From positions 1-63,256 of the forward strand of contig NZ_KB893554.1 in NCBI RefSeq assembly GCF_000374085.1: a stretch of DNA of 63,256 nucleotides, in the 5' to 3' direction. Source of the stretch: Spirosoma spitsbergense DSM 19989 (GTDB lineage Bacteria > Bacteroidota > Bacteroidia > Cytophagales > Spirosomataceae). This document shows, in pieces, positions 27,751 to 36,636 of the stretch. The notes below the pieces were generated by a model. It saw nothing but the letters and a program-made list of their open reading frames with translations. It was not told the DNA's origin and ran no database searches. A program made the position numbers and the translations under genes. Each line of letters opens with the position of its first letter. Positions within the stretch are counted from its first letter, which is position 1.

Positions 27751-28788
27751 ATGCCATTTCAAATCACGACCCAGCCGTTTGGCCTCCTGCCAACCGACAC
27801 GGCCCCCCTTACAGAGTATCTGCTCGAACACACGGAAACGGGTGAATTCCTTGCTATCATCCCCGAATTTGGTGCTATCCTGCGCCGGTTAGTACTTAGA
27901 AAAGGGCATCACCTGTTTGCGCTGATCGAAGCGCCAGATTCCCCTCAGGCACTGGCAGCGGATGAAAGCTACGCCAGTGCGTTTCTCTATCCGTTTCCCA
28001 GTCGTATTCGTCACGGAATCTATTCGTTCGATGGGGAAGATTACGCGCTCAAAATGAACGAGACACAGCGCAATAATGCCCTACACGGCTTTGTGCATCG
28101 TCAGCCCTTTTCTGTAGTGAGTCAGGAGGTAACCGATACCCATGCGCAGCTTGTTCTGCGGTACGATTATGCCGGTGATACTTTCGGCTACCCTTTTCCA
28201 TTTGCCCTGACTATAACGTATCAGTTGGTACAGGCAAACACACTGGATTACGGAAGTTCGTCGGATATAGACAGGATGTGTGCCCTTAGGGTTAGCTACA
28301 CGGCTCAGAATACAGGCCTAACCCGGAGCCCGGCCGCTTTTGGCTGGCACCCCTACTTTACATTCATTCAGGATACAGAAACAACGCGTGAGATGGTCGA
28401 CAATATGACGATTTCCTTACCGGCTCACAGTCCGATTGGCTTAGATGAGAATCTGATTCCAACAGCTAAAGGCGCCGTTCAGGCGGAGGAAACCCTACCT
28501 CTGCACGAACGGGAGTTGAACAATGTATTTCTCATTGAACCAGTTCAAAATCAATCCTATTCGGAAACCGTCCTCCAATCAATAAAAACGGGGGTTCGGC
28601 TCATCGTAGGGCAGCAAACCGGAGAGGGTAAACTTAACTATCTGGTTTGCTATACGCCACCCCGGCGGGATAGTATCGCCATTGAGCCACTAACCGCCAA
28701 CGTAGATGCCTTCAACAACGGAGAGGGATTAGCGGTGCTCGATCCCGGTGGCATACTTTCTGGTGCGATGTGGGTTCGGCTAGACTGA
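27751..28788 (+). CDS. Aldose 1-epimerase family protein
   Basis: A 345-residue beta-sandwich protein of the galactose-mutarotase superfamily, which interconverts alpha and beta anomers of aldoses. The pattern includes YPFPSRIRHGIYSFDGEDY, NALHGFVHRQPF with the first catalytic-type histidine, and AFGWHPYFTF with the second. The glutamate-containing IEPLTANVDAFNNGEG segment closes the fold. There is no signal peptide, so it is cytoplasmic. Subfamily (galactose mutarotase or hexose-phosphate epimerase) is not resolved. Ends at a strong bidirectional terminator. Confidence 0.85.
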   Translation: MPFQITTQPFGLLPTDTAPLTEYLLEHTETGEFLAIIPEFGAILRRLVLRKGHHLFALIEAPDSPQALAADESYASAFLYPFPSRIRHGIYSFDGEDYALKMNETQRNNALHGFVHRQPFSVVSQEVTDTHAQLVLRYDYAGDTFGYPFPFALTITYQLVQANTLDYGSSSDIDRMCALRVSYTAQNTGLTRSPAAFGWHPYFTFIQDTETTREMVDNMTISLPAHSPIGLDENLIPTAKGAVQAEETLPLHERELNNVFLIEPVQNQSYSETVLQSIKTGVRLIVGQQTGEGKLNYLVCYTPPRRDSIAIEPLTANVDAFNNGEGLAVLDPGGILSGAMWVRLD

Positions 28789-28798
28789 TTCTGACGAG

Positions 28799-28847
28799 GT
28801 GTAAACGAAAAAAGATGCTGATAAACAGCATCTTTTTTCGTTTACAC
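28799..28847. terminator. Bidirectional terminator between convergent genes
   Basis: A perfect 22-bp stem (28799-28820 with 28826-28847) and a 5-base loop ATAAA. The arms contain A6 and T6 tracts, so it can serve both the aldose epimerase gene and the DUF1080 gene that converges on it. Confidence 0.9.
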
Positions 28848-28874
28848 CCTTTCAAATCTGAATTGGTATGACAA

Positions 28875-29603
28875 TCAGAGCGACCGAATTTTTACATTCC
28901 GAAACCATACAGTGCTGCCCCAGTCCTGTAGGCCAATCCGGCCAGTGAACTGTCCTTTGCTGATGGGAGCGTCTTTGAGTTTACTCTCAGCGACCCGTTT
29001 TTTCCAGTCCTCGCCCGTCAAATCATGCTCCTGAATGCTGAATCCATTCAGCGACACGGTTAGCTTATTCTTTTTGAGAACAAATTGCACCTTATTCCAC
29101 CCCCCTACCGGCTTCAGTTCCCGAACACGGGCATTAGCCACACTGAAAAAATCGCCCGCCCGGTGCTTGTTTTCATTCGCACCTTCGTAAATGGCATCGT
29201 CCAGCACCTGAAGTTCCAGACCCGTATCGAAAATATTTTTATACTGAGGGCTTTCCTGAACAAAGAAGAAAATCCCGCTATTGGTGAACCGTTCTACTTT
29301 CCACTCGGCGGTAAATTCAAAATCACCGGTAAATACCGCATCCGTTACCAGGTCACCCCCATCGGGTGCTTTATTCCCTACCCGGTTTGGCACATTCAAT
29401 TTCAGAGCACCCTGCTCAATTTGCCAGGAAGGCCCGGCCTTTTTTCCGCCGTATACATGCCAGCCACGGGTATCCCGCCCATCGAAAAGCAACTTCCAGC
29501 CGTCCTTCTTTTCCTGGGCCGATAACGTGTTGAGTGTTTGCCCCTGAACGTCCGGAAAAGCCAGACAACTAAATAAGCTAATGAATAGAATAGGATAGCG
29601 CAT
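28875..29603 (-). CDS. DUF1080 (3-keto-disaccharide hydrolase type) secreted protein
   Basis: A 242-residue protein with a signal peptide (MRYPILFISLFSCLAFPDVQ). The rest is one concanavalin-like jelly-roll domain: GWKLLFDGRDTRGWHVYGG, FEFTAEWKVERFTNSGIFF, NKVQFVLKKNKLTVSLNG and IGLQDWGSTVWFRNVKIR. DUF1080 proteins are extracytoplasmic; some members hydrolyse 3-keto-disaccharides or -glucosides formed by oxidoreductases. No such oxidoreductase is nearby, so the substrate is open. It is the last gene before the terminator on this strand. Confidence 0.9.
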   Translation of the reverse strand: MRYPILFISLFSCLAFPDVQGQTLNTLSAQEKKDGWKLLFDGRDTRGWHVYGGKKAGPSWQIEQGALKLNVPNRVGNKAPDGGDLVTDAVFTGDFEFTAEWKVERFTNSGIFFFVQESPQYKNIFDTGLELQVLDDAIYEGANENKHRAGDFFSVANARVRELKPVGGWNKVQFVLKKNKLTVSLNGFSIQEHDLTGEDWKKRVAESKLKDAPISKGQFTGRIGLQDWGSTVWFRNVKIRSL

Positions 29604-29633
29604 ACTGCTTAAAAGGTTTAGTAATAGGAATAA

Positions 29634-30119
29634 TCAATAAAAGCCGGTTATCAGCCGGGCTATCTGTTCCAGTCCGCTGGCATCAGTTTCACTAAAATCA
29701 TTTAGTTGATCACTATCAACATCCAGTACCATCAGCACGTGTCCGGAGCGATCGAATACGGGCACGACTATCTCCGATTTCGACGCAGAACTACACGCAA
29801 TATGGCCGGGAAACTGCTCAACATCGGGCACCACTATCGTTTCCTTACGTACGTAAGCGGCCCCGCATACCCCTTTCGAAAACGCGATTCGGGTACAGGC
29901 TACGGGCCCCTGAAAAGGTCCCAGCACCAGTTGATTCTCTTTTTTCAGGTAGAAGCCAACCCAGAAAAAACCAAAGGCCTCTTTCAGGGCAGCAGCAATG
30001 TTGGCCAGATTGGCCACCAAATCGGTTTCACCGGCAACCAGCGCGGCTATTTGTGGCACCAAGCTATCATAAATAGCCTGCCGGTCTGTCGTTTGGGGTA
30101 TAAACAGCGTTTCAGCCAT
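29634..30119 (-). CDS. msrC: GAF-domain free methionine-(R)-sulfoxide reductase
   Basis: A 161-residue cytoplasmic protein consisting of one GAF domain of the fRMsr type, which reduces free Met-R-sulfoxide. The cysteines typical of the family are in GPVACTRI, GVCG and HIACSS, and the C-terminal acidic segment VLMVLDVDSDQLNDFSETD fits. Length matches the family. It lies in a minus-strand series after mreBCD with 44 bases to mreD, so co-transcription with the shape genes is likely, though a functional link is not evident. Confidence 0.88.
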   Translation of the reverse strand: MAETLFIPQTTDRQAIYDSLVPQIAALVAGETDLVANLANIAAALKEAFGFFWVGFYLKKENQLVLGPFQGPVACTRIAFSKGVCGAAYVRKETIVVPDVEQFPGHIACSSASKSEIVVPVFDRSGHVLMVLDVDSDQLNDFSETDASGLEQIARLITGFY

Positions 30120-30163
30120 GTATTATTAAACAAAAGATGACGTATCTGTTACTCAGATGGGCT

Positions 30164-30670
30164 TTAATTTCGGGTAAAAAACTGAATCAGTACAATGCTG
30201 AATGTCGTAAACAACGTGCTTGCCCCTACCCGTACAAGTGTGGGAACGAGCAAGGTTAAACTACTGGCCTCAATGAAAAACAGGGCGGTATGATGAATCA
30301 GGGCCAGAATAAACACGTAGCGAAAAAACGCACCCGCTCCCAATTCATTGAGCGAAAATTCAATTCTTGATTCCATTCCCGGCACATCGATTTGAGAACG
30401 CACCACCAGCGGTCGGCAAAAAGCCATCAGTACCGTAGCTGCCGCGTGCATACCGGGGGTATTGTAAAATATATCAACCACAAAACCCGTCGTAAAAGCA
30501 ATAAGCAACAGCCAGGAAAAACTGGTTTCGTTGGGCAGAAGCAGAATACAGGCAATGTAGATAAAGCAAAAGGCGTAATCGAACAAAACCAGGTTTCTAA
30601 CCAGCAAAATCTGTAGCGTTAAATAGAGCAGGAAGAGAAAAACAGTCGATACGATTTCGCGAAAGGTCAT
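30164..30670 (-). CDS. mreD: Rod shape-determining protein MreD
   Basis: A 168-residue integral membrane protein with about five hydrophobic segments (residues about 8-30, 34-50, 55-75, 110-128 and 140-162) and few charged loops. Sequence is poorly conserved, as is normal for MreD. Identification rests on length, hydropathy and its position directly after mreB and mreC. It takes part in the elongation machinery for lateral cell-wall synthesis. Confidence 0.85.
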   Translation of the reverse strand: MTFREIVSTVFLFLLYLTLQILLVRNLVLFDYAFCFIYIACILLLPNETSFSWLLLIAFTTGFVVDIFYNTPGMHAAATVLMAFCRPLVVRSQIDVPGMESRIEFSLNELGAGAFFRYVFILALIHHTALFFIEASSLTLLVPTLVRVGASTLFTTFSIVLIQFFTRN

Positions 30671-30675
30671 TTTAC

Positions 30676-30765
30676 TGAGTTGGCCAGTTAATTGGTCAAT
30701 GGGTTAGTTAGTCAGCAGTGGTCCAGTGAACAACTGATTGACTGACCCATCAACTGACTAACGGA
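30676..30765. repeat. Intergenic hairpin repeat, GTTAGTCAG word family
   Basis: Between mreC and mreD. ATGGGTTAGTTAGTCAG (30699-30715) pairs with CTGATTGACTGACCCAT (30734-30750), 14 of 17 positions matching. Further TTGGCCAGTTAATTGG-like words continue the left arm and CAACTGACTAACGG the right arm. Confidence 0.6.
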
Positions 30766-30769
30766 TTAG

Positions 30770-31606
30770 TTATTTCTCGTTTTCAACTTTTTTCTCTAAC
30801 TGGTCCTGTTCAGCCTGTAGCCGGTTTTCTACTATATACACAAAGGCCAGATTGCTGAAATTCGTGGCCAGATTGAGCGTGATGTCATGAAAGGTCTGGT
30901 TAGGCTGAACACCTACCGACCGGACACGTCCCACCAGAATACCCGGGGGGAAAGTCAGGTTAAAGCCCGACGTCACGACAGAATCCCCAATACTGACGGG
31001 CTTATGGCGTGGAACATCCTCCAGCTTTATCAGACTTGGATCAACACCATCCCACTTGGCCGAACCAATTTCCCCTGCCTTAACCAGCTGGGAGGATACC
31101 AGATACTCGGAATGGAGAATGGACGTAACAACGGAGAAATGCTGGTTACAAATCTTTACCTTGCCCACCACGCCCGTTGGCGAAATAACGCCCATACCGG
31201 GGTGTAGGCCATCGTCGGTACCTTTATCTATGGTGATGTAATTATTGGCCAGTTGTGTCGTGTTGTTAACTACTTTGGCCACCGTAAACTTGAATCGGTT
31301 GGCAAAGGCAGAGTCGGCCTGATACATAGCTGGGGCCGGGGGGCGGTTTTGCAGCAGGTCCGTCAACCGATTATTAAGCAGTTGATTTTCCTGCGCCAAC
31401 TCCGCATTTACCTGTCGCAGATTCGTGTATTCATTCACCGTATTAGACCACGCCAACACCTGAGCCGCGTACCGGTTCGAGGTGTTGAAATAGGTCGCAC
31501 TCCAATAGTTGTTGGTACTGATAATGAAGTAAAAGCTAACTACCTCCAGCAATACGAACAGAATGAAGTTCCGGCTTCGGACAAAAAAGTCAACTAACTC
31601 TCCCAT
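30770..31606 (-). CDS. mreC: Rod shape-determining protein MreC
   Basis: A 278-residue protein with one N-terminal transmembrane helix (about 12-32), a coiled-coil region (about 55-88; NAELAQENQLLNNRLTDLL) and the periplasmic beta-barrel domain (about 110-260) with GMGVISPTGVVGKV and SGFNLTFPPGILVGRV. It links MreB filaments to the wall synthesis enzymes. The last 20 residues are charged. It follows mreB by 30 bases and precedes mreD by 99, a gap filled by a hairpin repeat. Confidence 0.95.
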   Translation of the reverse strand: MGELVDFFVRSRNFILFVLLEVVSFYFIISTNNYWSATYFNTSNRYAAQVLAWSNTVNEYTNLRQVNAELAQENQLLNNRLTDLLQNRPPAPAMYQADSAFANRFKFTVAKVVNNTTQLANNYITIDKGTDDGLHPGMGVISPTGVVGKVKICNQHFSVVTSILHSEYLVSSQLVKAGEIGSAKWDGVDPSLIKLEDVPRHKPVSIGDSVVTSGFNLTFPPGILVGRVRSVGVQPNQTFHDITLNLATNFSNLAFVYIVENRLQAEQDQLEKKVENEK

Positions 31607-31636
31607 TTGGTGTAAGCGGGCAGCCGGGCAAATAAA

Positions 31637-32662
31637 TTAACTAATTAATACTGACCGGTACATATCCAGGTTCTTGATAACTTCACCCGTGCCTTTTACT
31701 ACAGCTTTGAGTGGGTCATCAGCCACGTGAATTGGCAGCTTGGTTTTTGCGCCCAGCCGCTTGTCCAGCCCATGCAATAATGCACCGCCCCCCGTCAGGT
31801 GAATACCGTTGGTATAAATATCGGCCGACAATTCTGGTGGCGAAATTTCGAGTGCTTTCATGGTAGCCTCTTCAATTTTCGAGATGGATTTATCGAGGGC
31901 ATACGCAATTTCGCTGTACGTAACCTTGATTTCCTTGGGGATACCGGTCATCAGGTCACGACCCCGGATTTCGTAATCGGCCGGTGGGTTATCGAGTTCG
32001 GGCAGTGCCGATCCTACTTCCATTTTAATCTGCTCGGCAGAACGTTCTCCAATGAGCAGATTATGCTCCCGGCGCATGTAATCCACAATATCACGGGTAA
32101 ACACATCACCCGCAATCCGGATCGACTGTTCGCACACGATACCCGACAGGGCAATTACTGCAATTTCAGTCGTCCCCCCCCCAATGTCCACAATCATGGT
32201 TCCGTTGGGTTGGGTAATATCGATACCGATACCAATGGCCGCAGCAATTGGCTCGTGTACCATGTATACCTCTTTGGCTCCGGCATGCTCAGCCGAGTCT
32301 TTAACGGCCCGTTTCTCTACTTCTGTAATACCCGATGGAATACAGATAACCATCCGGTGCGACGGGGAAAACAGTTTACTGCCCGTGTCGATCATCTTGA
32401 TCATTCCCCGAATCATCAGTTCAGCGGCCGTAAAGTCGGCAATAACACCGTCTTTTAATGGACGAATCGTTTTGATGTTTTCATTGGTCTTTTCGTGCAT
32501 TTGCATAGCCTTATGGCCAATAGCCAGCACTTTGCCGCTGACTTTGTCCATTGCAATAATCGAAGGCTCATCCACCACAATCCGATCCTTATGAATAATC
32601 AAGGTATTCGCCGTGCCCAGGTCAATCGCTATGTCGCTGGTTAAAAAATTGAAAAGTCCCAT
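31637..32662 (-). CDS. mreB: Rod shape-determining protein MreB
   Basis: A 341-residue bacterial actin that forms membrane-bound filaments guiding cell-wall elongation. The actin-fold phosphate loops are clear: DLGTANTLI (about 14-22), IVDIGGGTTEIAV (phosphate 2) and the adenosine motif GIHLTGGGALLHG. Length and sequence are typical. It is the first gene of the minus-strand mreB-mreC-mreD-msrC series and has a 202-bp divergent promoter region shared with the GH3 gene. Confidence 0.97.
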   Translation of the reverse strand: MGLFNFLTSDIAIDLGTANTLIIHKDRIVVDEPSIIAMDKVSGKVLAIGHKAMQMHEKTNENIKTIRPLKDGVIADFTAAELMIRGMIKMIDTGSKLFSPSHRMVICIPSGITEVEKRAVKDSAEHAGAKEVYMVHEPIAAAIGIGIDITQPNGTMIVDIGGGTTEIAVIALSGIVCEQSIRIAGDVFTRDIVDYMRREHNLLIGERSAEQIKMEVGSALPELDNPPADYEIRGRDLMTGIPKEIKVTYSEIAYALDKSISKIEEATMKALEISPPELSADIYTNGIHLTGGGALLHGLDKRLGAKTKLPIHVADDPLKAVVKGTGEVIKNLDMYRSVLIS

Positions 32663-32849
32663 TATAGGTCGACGCAGAACGCCTTATTACGAGTACTGGT
32701 TTATTGAAATGTGTGCAAAAATATAGATTATTAATCAGAATGATTAGTGATGGCTAATGAATGAGGTATAAATGCCTATCAATGACCTGTAATCACCATT
32801 TAGTAAATGGTCCGTTGGTATCATTCTCCTACCTCATCCAATTTAACCT

Positions 32850-32857
32850 TACTTTTG
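32850..32857 (+). promoter_or_regulatory. Possible -7 element of the GH3 gene
   Basis: TACTTTTG fits TAnnTTTG. It ends only 7 bases before the GH3 ATG, which would give a leaderless or near-leaderless transcript. No TTG lies at 19-21 bases upstream (nearest is 32815-32817), so the promoter is tentative. Confidence 0.35.
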
Positions 32858-32864
32858 CGTTGCT

Positions 32865-34367
32865 ATGGGAATTCGTTCGGTCGTTAGTAAGCCATTGGCC
32901 CGGTGGGTAGTAGAGCGTCAGCAAGGCTGGATGTATCAGCCGGGCGAAGCGCAGCAACGCTGGCTTCAACGGCTGGTAGCCGGTGGCCGGGACACTGTTT
33001 TTGGCCGCGATCATCGATTAAAGGATGTACAGACTATTCAGGAGTTTAGACAGGCGGTTCCGGTCCGGGATTACGAAGACCTGAAACCGTACATTGAACA
33101 GATACTGGCCGGTAGCTCCGACGTTCTGTGGAAGGGGAAGCCGCTTTATTTTGCTAAAACATCGGGTACAACCTCAGGTACCAAATACATTCCCATCACC
33201 CGGGATTCCATTCCAAACCATATCGACTCGGCCCGCGATGCACTCCTGAACTACATAAACGAAACAGGAAACGGCGCGTTTCTGGATGAAAAACTCATCT
33301 TTTTATCCGGCAGCCCGGAGCTGATCCAGAAAGCCGGTATCAACATCGGCCGGTTGTCGGGCATTGCCAATCATCACGTCCCGGCCTACCTGCGCACGAA
33401 CCAGTTGCCCAGTTACGAAACCAATGTTATCGACGACTGGGAAACCAAGCTGGAGCGCATCATCGACGAAACCATCGACCAGCCGATGTCGTTGATTTCG
33501 GGCATTCCGCCCTGGGTGCAGATGTACTTCGACCGGATTCAGGCGCGTACCGGCAAGCTCATCAAAGATGTGTTCCCTGATTTTTCGGTGTTTGTGTACG
33601 GCGGAGTTAACTTCGAGCCATACCGGGCAAAACTGTTCGAGAGTATCGGCAAGCGGATCGATTCCATCGAAACTTACCCCGCGTCGGAAGGCTTCATTGC
33701 GTTTCAGGATAACCAGACCGAAGAGGGATTGTTGATGCTGCTGGACAGCGGCATTTTCTTCGAGTTCATTGCCGCCGATGAGTATTTCACCGAAAACCCG
33801 CGCCGACTGACAATCGAGGAAGTAGAGCTAGGTAAAAACTACGCGGTCATTATCAATAACAATGCCGGCTTGTGGGGCTACTCCCTGGGCGACACGGTAA
33901 AATTTGTGTCACGAGAGCCTTACCGGTTACTGGTGACGGGGCGCATCAAGCACTTCATATCGGCTTTTGGTGAGCACGTCATTGGCGAAGAAGTGGAGAA
34001 GGCCTTGAAGGATGCCATGCAGAGGCACCCCGAAACGGAAGTAGTGGAGTTTACCGTGGCGCCCATGGTTAGTCCGGTAGAAGGCCTCCCCTACCACGAA
34101 TGGCTGGTAGAGTTTGCCACGCCCCCGCACGACCTCATCGCCTTCGCCCGCGATCTGGACAACCGCCTGATTGAACTGAACGTATATTACAGCGACCTGA
34201 TTGTCGGCTCCATCCTGCAACCGCTGAAATTAACGGGTTTACCACGGGGAGCCTTCCAGCGTTATATGAAATCGCAGGGGAAGCTGGGTGGTCAGAACAA
34301 AGTACCACGGCTAGCCAACGATCGAAAGATTGCAGATGAATTGGTGGAGATAATGCACAATGCGTAA
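32865..34367 (+). CDS. GH3 auxin-responsive promoter family protein (acyl-adenylate/amide synthetase-like)
   Basis: A 500-residue protein of the GH3 superfamily, part of the adenylate-forming ANL enzymes. Visible landmarks are the phosphate-binding FAKTSGTTSGTKYIPIT (about 100-116), VYGGVNFEPY (adenine region), ETYPASEGFIAFQ and the hinge-like LLVTGRIKHFISAFGEHV. Plant relatives join amino acids to jasmonate or auxin. The bacterial substrates are unknown; in Bacteroidota this gene is common and often near housekeeping loci. It is cytoplasmic with no signal peptide. A defence-type gene pair follows only 13 bases after its stop. Confidence 0.9.
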   Translation: MGIRSVVSKPLARWVVERQQGWMYQPGEAQQRWLQRLVAGGRDTVFGRDHRLKDVQTIQEFRQAVPVRDYEDLKPYIEQILAGSSDVLWKGKPLYFAKTSGTTSGTKYIPITRDSIPNHIDSARDALLNYINETGNGAFLDEKLIFLSGSPELIQKAGINIGRLSGIANHHVPAYLRTNQLPSYETNVIDDWETKLERIIDETIDQPMSLISGIPPWVQMYFDRIQARTGKLIKDVFPDFSVFVYGGVNFEPYRAKLFESIGKRIDSIETYPASEGFIAFQDNQTEEGLLMLLDSGIFFEFIAADEYFTENPRRLTIEEVELGKNYAVIINNNAGLWGYSLGDTVKFVSREPYRLLVTGRIKHFISAFGEHVIGEEVEKALKDAMQRHPETEVVEFTVAPMVSPVEGLPYHEWLVEFATPPHDLIAFARDLDNRLIELNVYYSDLIVGSILQPLKLTGLPRGAFQRYMKSQGKLGGQNKVPRLANDRKIADELVEIMHNA

Positions 34368-34380
34368 TGGATAGTATAAC

Positions 34381-35736
34381 ATGAAAATAACCGGCATCGA
34401 CATTGGCGAATACCGTCAATTCAAAAATATAAAGTTTGATTTTACTTATCCGGCTGACCACCCAAAAGCAGGTCAACCCTTAGAGAAAGTGTGTTTTATC
34501 GGACAGAGTGGTACCGGAAAGACAACGTTATTGAATGTTATTTGGGACTTTTTTCAAGTGTTTGTCGATAGTTATCATCGAGTAGCCCTTGATAATATTC
34601 CAGTAAAAGATGAGGCCTATATTACTTTTGAAGAGATAAAAGTCCATGCCATTTATGATGAACAAAAAATTACTTTAGACTATGATGAGCTTAAAGATAT
34701 ACTCGATCATTTAGACTTAGATGCTAAATCTAAATACGCAAACTTAGGTTACCATTGGCTAAAAGGACTGGGGATTTATAACTCACTAAAAGATCAAGAA
34801 AAAACTAAAAAGCTTTGTCTCTACATTAAAGACTCGATTTCCCGCGAAGCCAACGCTTTTTTGTTTGACCAAAAAGATCACCCACAAACATTTTCAGATT
34901 TTGTAAAAACTGATATACAGGTAGAAAAAGAAAAAATTGCTTACGAACAGCGCATTGATGAAGCTGGCTCAAAGAAAGCCATATCATTAGGCGACTTGCA
35001 ATCGCTATCGATATGGCAATACTTACTTAAAGAAATTATTGAGTATGACGAAACAACGGTAACTAAGATTAAGAATATCGTTCAAAACACATCTAAAAAT
35101 AAATTTCAGGAAGAGTTGCAAAAATGGTTACAATCTGACCCTCGTCACGAACTAGCCGAAAAGTGCCTTAACCCTATCCTGAACAAGTTTTTTCTGGAGT
35201 TAGAGACGAACGCGGGCAACGTTCCTATTACGCTTCGCACCGCTGGGGGCATCAAAATCGACAGTTCGTACTTAAGTACCGGCACCCGTCAACTTCTGGC
35301 TACTGCTATTCCACTCTATAAATTTGATACGACCGATACGGTAATTCTCTTCGATGAACCGGAACGATCACTATTTCCGGATATTCAGCAGGAGTTAGTT
35401 AAATACTACACCTCTCTGGCTCCTGAAGCACAATTTTTCTTTGCTACCCACTCACCTTTTGTTGCATCAGCTTTTGAACCTTGCGAGCGGTTTATCCTGT
35501 ACTTTGATGAAAACGGCGAGGTGAAATGCAAAAGCGGTGTTGCACCCATCGGCGATGATCCGAATGATATTTTAAGCGAGGATTTTGGATTGAACGAACT
35601 TATGCTCGATGAAGGCTTAGCGGCTTATGAAGAGTATCGTAACTTGGGGGTAGCGGTCAGAAATGAGACCGATCCAGTCCGTAAAAATGAATTGATCACC
35701 AAACGCGCAAAACTGGGCGACAATTACAAATTCTAA
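34381..35736 (+). CDS. AAA family ATPase (PtuA-like, Septu-type defence)
   Basis: A 451-residue ABC/SMC-like ATPase of the OLD/PtuA type. Walker A is GQSGTGKTT (41-49). An extended helical region follows, then signature-like YLSTGTRQLLA, Walker B with D325 and E326 (VILFDEPERSLFPD) and H-loop H357 (FFATHSPF). The codon use is visibly more A/T-rich than in the flanking genes, suggesting acquisition. The next gene, 6 bases on, encodes an HNH-type protein. This order (ATPase then HNH nuclease) is that of the Septu anti-phage system (PtuA-PtuB), whose ATPase holds the nuclease in check. The assignment is by architecture. Confidence 0.8.
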   Translation: MKITGIDIGEYRQFKNIKFDFTYPADHPKAGQPLEKVCFIGQSGTGKTTLLNVIWDFFQVFVDSYHRVALDNIPVKDEAYITFEEIKVHAIYDEQKITLDYDELKDILDHLDLDAKSKYANLGYHWLKGLGIYNSLKDQEKTKKLCLYIKDSISREANAFLFDQKDHPQTFSDFVKTDIQVEKEKIAYEQRIDEAGSKKAISLGDLQSLSIWQYLLKEIIEYDETTVTKIKNIVQNTSKNKFQEELQKWLQSDPRHELAEKCLNPILNKFFLELETNAGNVPITLRTAGGIKIDSSYLSTGTRQLLATAIPLYKFDTTDTVILFDEPERSLFPDIQQELVKYYTSLAPEAQFFFATHSPFVASAFEPCERFILYFDENGEVKCKSGVAPIGDDPNDILSEDFGLNELMLDEGLAAYEEYRNLGVAVRNETDPVRKNELITKRAKLGDNYKF

Positions 35737-35742
35737 CCAGCA

Positions 35743-36327
35743 ATGCGTCGAGTAGTAAAATTGGCCGAGTCCGCTGTTATTGAGCAGAAATTGACCTACA
35801 AGAAAGGGAGTAACACGAAGCTACGTACCTTGTTAGCTCAGGAACAGCATAATCTATGCGCTTACACTGAAACTTATCTGGGGTCTTCGGATGATGCTCA
35901 TATTGAGCACTTCAACCCTACACTGAAAGGTAAAGCGGATGACAATTACCATAACTGGTTTCTTGTCAAAAGTCTCTGGAACATCAGAAAGTCAGAGAAG
36001 TGGAATGAACCAATACTTCATCCAACCGCAGAAAATTTAGAGCAACGTATTCTTTACATTGACGGTGATTATGCAGCCGCCAACCCGAATGACATTGAGG
36101 CCAATAACCTTATTCGACTGTTGGACCTGGACAATGCCCGGTTGGCTGACCAGCGTAAACGATACATCAGGTTGAAAAAACAGGAAATCCAGGATGCAGG
36201 TAAGTCAGCAGAAAAATTCATCAATGATTTACTGATGCATTATCCAGAAGGCGTTTATTTCATCCGAGCCCTTGAAGAAGAACTGAATGTTAAAGTCAAT
36301 TTTGACTTGCTCAAATCCGCCAGTTGA
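35743..36327 (+). CDS. HNH-type nuclease (PtuB-like, TIGR02646-related)
   Basis: A 194-residue protein. The N-terminus MRRVVKL and the core LLAQEQHNLCAYTE, then AHIEHFNP and YHNWF, match the TIGR02646/PtuB HNH pattern. Candidate catalytic residues are H53, E55, H56 and N71. The usual zinc-binding CxxC pairs are missing: the first is CAYT (C39 only) and the second is absent, replaced by a tryptophan-rich LWNIRKSEKWN segment. This may be a zinc-free subfamily. In defence systems of this kind it would cut nucleic acid after release by its ATPase partner upstream (inference). Confidence 0.75.
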   Translation: MRRVVKLAESAVIEQKLTYKKGSNTKLRTLLAQEQHNLCAYTETYLGSSDDAHIEHFNPTLKGKADDNYHNWFLVKSLWNIRKSEKWNEPILHPTAENLEQRILYIDGDYAAANPNDIEANNLIRLLDLDNARLADQRKRYIRLKKQEIQDAGKSAEKFINDLLMHYPEGVYFIRALEEELNVKVNFDLLKSAS

Positions 36328-36411
36328 TATCCTTTAAGTGGGTTTCAAAGTATATAAAACCGCGAAATAAAGTATTGGGTTAACAGGAATTGCATAAACA
36401 GCTTAAGAACT

Positions 36412-36636
36412 ATGGAAGCAATAAATTATTTAACGGATGCGGATGGCCGAAGAAAGGCCATTGTTATTGACCTTGACGAACTAAAACGAAGCGGCCAAAC
36501 TGGCCACGATGTGGTCATGTATTTACAAGAAGACCTGGAAGACTTACTGGATGTGGAATTGGTGAAGCATGAGGAAACGATTCCGTGGGAGGACCTTAAA
36601 AAGGAGCTAAAAAATGAGGGACTGCTCGACGGATGA
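36412..36636 (+). CDS. Antitoxin of a ParE/RelE-type pair
   Basis: A 74-residue acidic protein (MEAINYLTDADGRRKAIVIDLDEL) whose last half is a charged helix with EDLEDLLDVELVKHEETIPWEDLKK. This pattern recurs in antitoxins placed before RelE/ParE toxins. It should bind the toxin and its own promoter. The stop overlaps the toxin start by four bases (ATGA), a standard arrangement. The family name is uncertain; function is inferred from pairing. Confidence 0.82.
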   Translation: MEAINYLTDADGRRKAIVIDLDELKRSGQTGHDVVMYLQEDLEDLLDVELVKHEETIPWEDLKKELKNEGLLDG

